DNA of 18,374 nucleotides from an uncultured Eubacteriales bacterium. GTDB lineage: Bacteria; Bacillota; Clostridia; Oscillospirales; Acutalibacteraceae. Location: positions 1-18,374 of the forward strand of contig ONVG01000014.1 in the NCBI GenBank assembly GCA_900321195.1, written 5' to 3'. Both the position numbers and the translations under genes were made by a program. Of this stretch, positions 13,803 to 18,374 are shown piece by piece. How positions within the stretch are numbered: the first letter of the stretch is position 1; every line of letters begins with the position of its first letter. Under the pieces are notes generated by a model that did no database searches, had not been told where the DNA came from, and saw only the letters and a list, made by a program, of their open reading frames with translations.

Positions 13803-15173
13803 ATGAAAAAAATAGTTTCAACTATACTTTATGTAATGTTTTTCGGTTTTGCGGCAACTCTTGTTACAGCCTGTGTGCTTTTGCTTATTGATCCGTCAGA
13901 CAGATTTGAAAGGAGCATAAATAATATAGAGGCTGTTCCGATAAACGGAGATACTGACAACAACGACAGCATATACGAACAGATAGAGGAAAAGATATCT
14001 TCGGAAACTGCGGCTGATCATCAGCTCATAAACATAAAATACGGTTATCAGGCACTTGAAAAGGATGAAAAGCGTAACCTTTACGACAAGATAGCAAAAA
14101 GTATCTACAGCATTACCGATAAGGCTGATGAGAACGGCAGATACAGAACAGCAAGAATGAGGATGAAGGATGTAAAAATGTCCGAATTCGATATACGTGA
14201 GGTCATCAACGCTTATATCTGTGATAATCCTGAGATATTCTGGATAGAAAATCTTTTCGGCTATGCTTATAGTGAGAATGATACGATAATCGAGTTCTAT
14301 TCCGTACTTTCTCCGAAGGAATGCGGAGAACATATAAAGATATTCAATGAGAAGATGCACAGCATACTTTCCGATATAAAGCCCGGAATGACGGAATATC
14401 AGCGTGAAAGGCTGATACATGACAAGGTTCTGGGAAGCTGTGTATATAAAACGGGAATAAGCTCGGCAAGTGACGGCTGGCAGTATTTTTCCGTATATGG
14501 CGCTTTGGCAGACGGCGAGGCAGTCTGTGAGGGATATGCGAAATCCATGCAGGTCCTTCTTACAAGGGCAGGAATACCGTGCAGCACCGTAAGAGGCGAT
14601 GCTGACGGCATACCGCACATGTGGAATGTCGTGCAGCTCGGAAATGAATGGTATCATCTTGACCCGACTTGGGATGACAATGACAAGGACGGCGTCATAA
14701 ATTACGAATATTTCAATGTAACGACAGAGGCTATACTTAAAAATCATGTCATAAGCGAAGGCGTAGATGCAGTTATAAATGTTGAGGACAGCAATTCGAT
14801 AGACCCGCTTGCAAGATATAATTTTGCCGTTCCGATGTGTACGGACAAGACCATGAATTACTACTATGCAGAGGGCGTTATGATACAGAAGGTAGACGAG
14901 GAGAGCGGAAAGCGCATTACAGTGGCGCTTATCGAAAAAGCGCAGAATTCCGAGGTCTATATCCCGATAAGATTCGGCTCGGAAATGCCGTACAGCGAAT
15001 ATCTCGAAAAGCTTTTCTATGAAGCGCCTTATCAGTTCTACAACTGCATAGAGCAGGCAAATATGCGCCTTGATGACGAGCATAAAATAAGTATGGACAG
15101 TGTTTCCGTACTGCAAAATGAAAACGATATGACTTTGCGTGTAAAAATAAAGTCGGAAAAAGCTGCTGCTTGA
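13803..15173 (+). CDS. Membrane-anchored transglutaminase-like domain protein
   Basis: The 456-residue product is a paralogue of the lipoprotein at 8885-10108. An N-terminal hydrophobic segment (about 4-29) either anchors it or acts as a signal peptide; VTAC (21-24) fits a lipobox, but hydrophobic residues continue after the Cys. A helical region with NPEIFWIENLFGYAY (142-156) parallels HPEFFWIGKNFRYH in the paralogue. The transglutaminase-like core has Cys242 (GEAVCEGYAKSMQ), His272 (GIPHMWNVVQLGNEWYHLD) and Asp287. About 160 C-terminal residues are unassigned. The active site should lie outside the membrane; substrate unknown. GGTGG (13792-13796) precedes the ATG by 6 nt. It is the last gene of the rsmD operon, 26 nt after the coiled-coil gene, and its stop lies in the loop of the terminator. 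Confidence 0.85.
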   Translation: MKKIVSTILYVMFFGFAATLVTACVLLLIDPSDRFERSINNIEAVPINGDTDNNDSIYEQIEEKISSETAADHQLINIKYGYQALEKDEKRNLYDKIAKSIYSITDKADENGRYRTARMRMKDVKMSEFDIREVINAYICDNPEIFWIENLFGYAYSENDTIIEFYSVLSPKECGEHIKIFNEKMHSILSDIKPGMTEYQRERLIHDKVLGSCVYKTGISSASDGWQYFSVYGALADGEAVCEGYAKSMQVLLTRAGIPCSTVRGDADGIPHMWNVVQLGNEWYHLDPTWDDNDKDGVINYEYFNVTTEAILKNHVISEGVDAVINVEDSNSIDPLARYNFAVPMCTDKTMNYYYAEGVMIQKVDEESGKRITVALIEKAQNSEVYIPIRFGSEMPYSEYLEKLFYEAPYQFYNCIEQANMRLDDEHKISMDSVSVLQNENDMTLRVKIKSEKAAA

Positions 15174-15192
15174 TGAAAGCACAGCTTTTTTT
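15157..15192 (+). terminator. Intrinsic terminator of the rsmD operon, overlapping the last gene
   Basis: AAAAAGCTG (15157-15165) pairs with CAGCTTTTT (15182-15190), extended inside by TGCTT/AAAGCA, and the T-run continues to 15192. The upstream arm encodes the final codons of the transglutaminase-like gene, and the TGA stop (15171-15173) is in the loop. Confidence 0.88.
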
Positions 15193-15212
15193 GCATGTTT
15201 ATTAAAATAATG

Positions 15213-15241
15213 TTTCATTTCTTGGAATAATGTGTTATAAT
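15213..15241 (+). promoter_or_regulatory. nadB promoter, extended -10 type
   Basis: A perfect TATAAT (15236-15241) is preceded by TGT (extended -10) and, 17 nt upstream, by a weak -35 TTTCAT (15213-15218). The leader to nadB is about 55 nt. No known NAD-repressor operator could be recognised with confidence. Confidence 0.65.
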
Positions 15242-15302
15242 AAAAAAGGCATATTGCTTTTGTGACATGCTTATTTCAGAATAAAAGAGGTACACACGCT
15301 TT

Positions 15303-16775
15303 ATGAATAAGGAATATGATGTTTTGATAGTTGGTTCGGGAGCAGCAGGACTTTATGCTGCATTACAGTTCCCGGAGGATGTCAGTGTACTGCTTATCTC
15401 GAAAAGAGAGCTTACACTTTCTAATTCCGCACTTGCACAGGGCGGTGTTGCGGCTGTGCTCGATAAGAGCAATGATAACTTCAAGCTGCATATAGCCGAT
15501 ACTCTTATTGCAGGAAAATATAAGAATAATCTTAACGCTATCGAGGTGCTTGTTACCGAAGGTCCAAAGGACGTTCTCAAGTTAAAGGAAATGGGCGTTG
15601 CATTTGACCTTGATGCTGACGGCAAGCTTCAGATGACGCTTGAAGCAGGTCATTCAAGGCACAGGATAGTACATCACAAGGATTCTACAGGACGCGCTAT
15701 AGTTGATGTTCTTATCGACCAGGTGATGACACATAAGAATATCGAGATCCATGACCACACACTTCTTTATAAGCTTGAAAAGACAGACAGAGGATTTCTT
15801 GCAGGAATGCTTCTTCCGGACGGCAGCTCACAGGTCGCAGCTGCTCATTACTGCATCATGGCATCTGGCGGTATAGGACGAGTATATCCTTATACGACAA
15901 ACTCGGCTATCGCGACCGGCGACGGCATAACTCTTGCATACATGCTTGGTGCAAGGATAAAAAATCTCAGCCTTATTCAGTTCCATCCTACAGCGTTTGC
16001 CGCAGAAAATGACCGTGAGCGTTTCCTCATAAGCGAAGCTGTAAGAGGAGAGGGCGCCGTACTTCTTAACTGTGACGGCGAGCGCTTTGCATTCAAGTAT
16101 GACGAAAGAGGAGAGCTTGCTCCGAGAGATGTAGTATCGAATGCGATAATGCTTGAATCAAAAGCCAAGGGCAGCGAGAAATTCTATCTTGATATAACAC
16201 ATAAAGACCCCGAATTCGTAAAGCAGCGTTTCCCGATGATATATGAAAAGTGTCTTGAAGAAAATATAGACATAACAAAGCAGTGGATACCCGTATTCCC
16301 GTGTCAGCATTATCTTATGGGAGGAATAGATGTTGACCTTCATGCAAGGACGACTGTTGACAGGCTTTATGCGGCAGGCGAATGCTCACATACAGGTGTT
16401 CACGGCGCAAACCGTCTTGCAAGCAACTCACTTCTTGAAGCTCTTGTGTTCTCCAGAAGAGCTGCTGATGATATAATCAAAAAGCTGAAAAAAGAGGATA
16501 ACAGTCCGATAGATGATTTTGCACAGCATGACGATCTCAGCGGAAACAAGATGCCTCACGGTTTCAGGACAGAGATAAGAAAGATAATGCAGGACTGCCA
16601 TTTTGTAATACCTGATCCTGATAAGGTCCCCGAAGGACTCAGACGCTCAAAGGAGATACTCAGCGACATACTTTCCGGCGGATATGAGATAAATCAGGAT
16701 TTTGTAGAAGCAAGAAGTCTTGCGACTGTTGCTTGTATAGTACTTGAGGAGGTTTCCGAAAAACATGATTCTTAA
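15303..16775 (+). CDS. nadB: L-aspartate oxidase NadB
   Basis: NadB is an FAD enzyme that oxidises L-aspartate to iminoaspartate, the first step of de novo NAD synthesis. In its 490 residues, the FAD-binding motif GSGAAGLYAAL (11-21) is near the N-terminus. It is followed by LSNSALAQGGVAAV, GHSRHRIVHHKDSTGRAIV, the catalytic-region RGEGAVLLNCDGERF, and GGIDVDLHARTTV...YAAGECSHTGVHGANRL. The C-terminal helical region is shorter than in the about 540-residue E. coli enzyme, as in many Firmicutes. GAGG (15287-15290) lies 12 nt before the ATG, rather far. Its last 11 nt overlap nadC. nadA (quinolinate synthase) is not adjacent. Confidence 0.97.
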   Translation: MNKEYDVLIVGSGAAGLYAALQFPEDVSVLLISKRELTLSNSALAQGGVAAVLDKSNDNFKLHIADTLIAGKYKNNLNAIEVLVTEGPKDVLKLKEMGVAFDLDADGKLQMTLEAGHSRHRIVHHKDSTGRAIVDVLIDQVMTHKNIEIHDHTLLYKLEKTDRGFLAGMLLPDGSSQVAAAHYCIMASGGIGRVYPYTTNSAIATGDGITLAYMLGARIKNLSLIQFHPTAFAAENDRERFLISEAVRGEGAVLLNCDGERFAFKYDERGELAPRDVVSNAIMLESKAKGSEKFYLDITHKDPEFVKQRFPMIYEKCLEENIDITKQWIPVFPCQHYLMGGIDVDLHARTTVDRLYAAGECSHTGVHGANRLASNSLLEALVFSRRAADDIIKKLKKEDNSPIDDFAQHDDLSGNKMPHGFRTEIRKIMQDCHFVIPDPDKVPEGLRRSKEILSDILSGGYEINQDFVEARSLATVACIVLEEVSEKHDS

Positions 16776-17601
16776 TAAGATATATGTGGATAATATAATA
16801 AAGACAGCGCTTTTGGAGGACATCAACTACTGTGATGTAACAACAGACTATCTTATCCCGCCGGAGCAGGAGGGCAGCGGCAGATTTGTTTCAAAGGCTG
16901 ACGGAATAGTATGCGGTACAGAGGTCGCTGTAAGGGTATTTCAGCTCATAGATGACAGCATAAAATATGAGATACTCAAAAATGACGGCGATGAAGTACA
17001 TAAGGGTGATGAGATACTTAAACTCAGCGGAAAGACTGCGGCTCTTTTAAAGGGCGAGCGTACAGCGCTCAATCTTATACAGCATATGAGCGGTATCGCA
17101 ACAGCGTCAAACAAGTATCAGAAGATAGTCGAGGGTACAAAGGCATCCATAGCAGATACAAGAAAGACTCTCCCCGGTTTAAGACCGCTGCAGAAATATG
17201 CTGTAATGACGGGCGGCGCAAAGAACCACCGTTATAATCTTTCGGATGCGGCTATGCTGAAGGATAACCATATAGACGCAGCAGGCGGCATAACAAGCGC
17301 AATAACAAAGCTCCGTTCAAGAATAGGACACATGACAAAAATAGAGGTGGAAACAAGAAACCTTGACGAGCTTAAAGAAGCACTTGAAGCAGGCGCAGAT
17401 ATAATCATGCTCGATAATATGAGTCCTGAGCTTATGAAGCAGGCTGTTGAGATAACAAACGGCAGGGCACTTCTTGAAGCGTCAGGCGGCATAACCGATG
17501 AAACACTAAGAGCCGTTGCCGAGAGCGGTGTTGATATAATATCAATAGGCGCGCTGACTCATTCGGTAAAGGCCTTCGACATATCAATGTACGTTAAATA
17601 G
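16765..17601 (+). CDS. nadC: Nicotinate-nucleotide pyrophosphorylase (quinolinate phosphoribosyltransferase) NadC
   Basis: NadC converts quinolinate and PRPP to nicotinate mononucleotide. The 278-residue protein has ERTALNLIQHMSGIAT, DTRKTLPGLR, GGAKNHRYNLSDAAMLKDNH, IEVET, DIIMLDNM and LEASGGI in family order. The start is ATG 16765, after AGGAGG at 16747-16752 within nadB (12 nt spacing); an in-frame TTG at 16744 would precede that site and is not plausible. The 11-nt overlap with nadB in another frame indicates coupled translation. A terminator follows. Confidence 0.97.
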   Translation: MILNKIYVDNIIKTALLEDINYCDVTTDYLIPPEQEGSGRFVSKADGIVCGTEVAVRVFQLIDDSIKYEILKNDGDEVHKGDEILKLSGKTAALLKGERTALNLIQHMSGIATASNKYQKIVEGTKASIADTRKTLPGLRPLQKYAVMTGGAKNHRYNLSDAAMLKDNHIDAAGGITSAITKLRSRIGHMTKIEVETRNLDELKEALEAGADIIMLDNMSPELMKQAVEITNGRALLEASGGITDETLRAVAESGVDIISIGALTHSVKAFDISMYVK

Positions 17602-17610
17602 CGGCTAATG

Positions 17611-17650
17611 AACAGGCATGGCATCGTGAGATGCTGTGTCTGTTTTTTTT
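17611..17650 (+). terminator. Intrinsic terminator of nadBC
   Basis: AACAG (17611-17615) pairs with CTGTT (17640-17644). The inner arms GGCATC (about 17620-17625) and GATGCT close a GTGA tetraloop, and eight T (17643-17650) follow. This is a convincing rho-independent terminator 10 nt after the nadC stop. Confidence 0.9.
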
Positions 17651-17748
17651 CGGGATGTAAAAGTACACCATAATAATTATCATTTTTTTATAATATTATT
17701 GCTTTTCTATAGAATGAGCGCTTGTGTGAGTGAAAGTTTCTTTTTCGC

Positions 17749-17777
17749 TTTAAAAATGTTTTTGGATGTGTTAAAAT
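17749..17777 (+). promoter_or_regulatory. hflX promoter, extended -10 type
   Basis: TTTAAA (17749-17754), a 17-nt spacer and TAAAAT (17772-17777) preceded by TGT. The -10 region is nearly identical to that of nadB. The rest of the gap between the nadC terminator and hflX is A/T-rich, and nothing else was recognised in it. Confidence 0.55.
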
Positions 17778-17806
17778 AATTATCGGTTATTTTCCGGAGG
17801 TGTTTA

Positions 17807-18374
17807 ATGATGCATGATAATTCAGAAAAGATACAGAGAGCGCTTTTGGTCGGTATAGATACGGGCGATTATGATGCGGAAGGCTCTATGGACGAGCTTT
17901 TCGAGCTTGTAAAGAGCGCAGGCGCAGAGCCTGTTGCGTCTGTTATGCAAAAAAGAGACAAGCCTGACGGCGCAACTTGCATAGGCTCAGGACGTATAGA
18001 GGAGATAAGGGAATTCTGTGAGAGCCATGAGATAGACTTTCTTGTATTCGATACGGAGCTTACGCCGACACAGATAAGAAATATCGAGCAGGCTGCGGAT
18101 GTAAGAACGATAGACAGAACAATGCTCATACTTGATATTTTTGCTATAAGGGCAAAGTCGAATGAAGGAAAATTGCAGGTCGAGCTTGCGCAGCTGAAAT
18201 ATCTCATGCCCAGACTTTCAGGAAAGGGCAGGGAAATGTCAAGACTCGGCGGCGGCGTAGGTACAAGAGGTCCGGGCGAAACAAAGCTTGAAACGGATAA
18301 GCGTCATATAAGGCGAAAGATAGAATTCCTTAGAGCAGAGCTTGAAGAAATGGCAGGCAGGCGTGACAGGCGCA
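17807..18374 (+). CDS. hflX: Ribosome-rescue GTPase HflX, 3' truncated by the window
   Basis: HflX binds the 50S subunit and splits stalled 70S ribosomes after stress. About 189 codons are visible. The N-terminal HflX domain shows ALLVGIDTGDYDAEGSMDEL, GAEPVASVMQKRDKPD, CIGSGRIEEI, FDTELTPTQIRNIEQA and DRTMLILDIFAIRAKSNEGK. The hallmark LQVELAQLKYLMPRLSGKG and GGGVGTRGPGETKLETDKR follow, leading into the coiled-coil linker before the GTPase domain, which is outside the window. GGAGGTG (17796-17802) precedes two adjacent in-frame ATGs (17807 and 17810); either may start. It is preceded by its own promoter and by the nadBC terminator. Confidence 0.96.
   Translation, partial: MMHDNSEKIQRALLVGIDTGDYDAEGSMDELFELVKSAGAEPVASVMQKRDKPDGATCIGSGRIEEIREFCESHEIDFLVFDTELTPTQIRNIEQAADVRTIDRTMLILDIFAIRAKSNEGKLQVELAQLKYLMPRLSGKGREMSRLGGGVGTRGPGETKLETDKRHIRRKIEFLRAELEEMAGRRDRR

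Noticed and set aside
13896..15218. A 440-codon open frame on the minus strand opposite the second transglutaminase-like gene
   Set aside because: It lies fully antisense to a gene with clear motifs and gives a Tyr/Ile-rich composition typical of a mirror frame of ATA-rich coding DNA. No ribosome site or domain is evident.
15244..15300. Possible NAD-repressor (NiaR-like) operator in the nadB leader
   Set aside because: A TGTGACATGC stretch is present, but no symmetrical site could be recognised and the binding consensus cannot be checked here.

Overview
The window is a contiguous piece of a Firmicutes chromosome, most likely a Ruminococcus-like member of the Oscillospiraceae/clostridia. This is inferred from several traits: a division and cell-wall (dcw) cluster that starts with a PASTA-domain penicillin-binding protein, heavy use of ATA (Ile) and AGA/AGG (Arg) codons, TTG starts behind good Shine-Dalgarno sites, a clostridial-type PyrI zinc motif, and paralogous secreted transglutaminase-like proteins. 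Every recognisable gene is on the + strand. No rRNA, tRNA, insertion sequence, phage or CRISPR feature was seen.

Region 1 (2-7460) is the dcw cluster. It holds the C-terminal PASTA domain of a class B PBP, a small protein that looks like the stripped central domain of a Mur ligase, mraY, ftsW, murG, ftsQ/divIB and ftsZ. These supply lipid I (MraY), lipid II (MurG), septal glycan polymerisation (FtsW plus the PBP), the divisome link (FtsQ/DivIB) and the Z-ring (FtsZ). murD is absent between mraY and ftsW, and murC/murB are absent between murG and ftsQ. murG has a frameshift near its 3' end: the normal C-terminal tail is still present, but in another frame. FtsQ carries a very acidic, Ser-rich tail of about 140 residues. 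ftsZ has a promoter of its own.

Region 2 (7539-12053) holds three less related genes. The first is pyrB, whose product ends in a Cys4 zinc module that normally belongs to the separate regulatory chain PyrI. A strong terminator follows it. Then comes a promoter driving a transglutaminase-like lipoprotein, and then uvrC (nucleotide-excision repair).

Region 3 (12088-15192) is a clear transcription unit: a TTGACA/GATAAT promoter, rsmD, coaD, a small coiled-coil protein and a second, membrane-anchored transglutaminase-like protein, closed by an intrinsic terminator. The first three genes are translationally coupled by start/stop overlaps.

Region 4 (15213-17650) is an NAD biosynthesis unit, nadB-nadC without nadA, with its own promoter and terminator. 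Region 5 (17749-18374) is the promoter and N-terminal part of hflX, cut by the window edge.

No obviously new defence or mobile system is present. The points most worth following up are the pseudo-Mur-ligase inside the dcw cluster, the PyrB-PyrI-zinc-module fusion, the murG frameshift, the acidic FtsQ tail and the pair of transglutaminase-like surface proteins.
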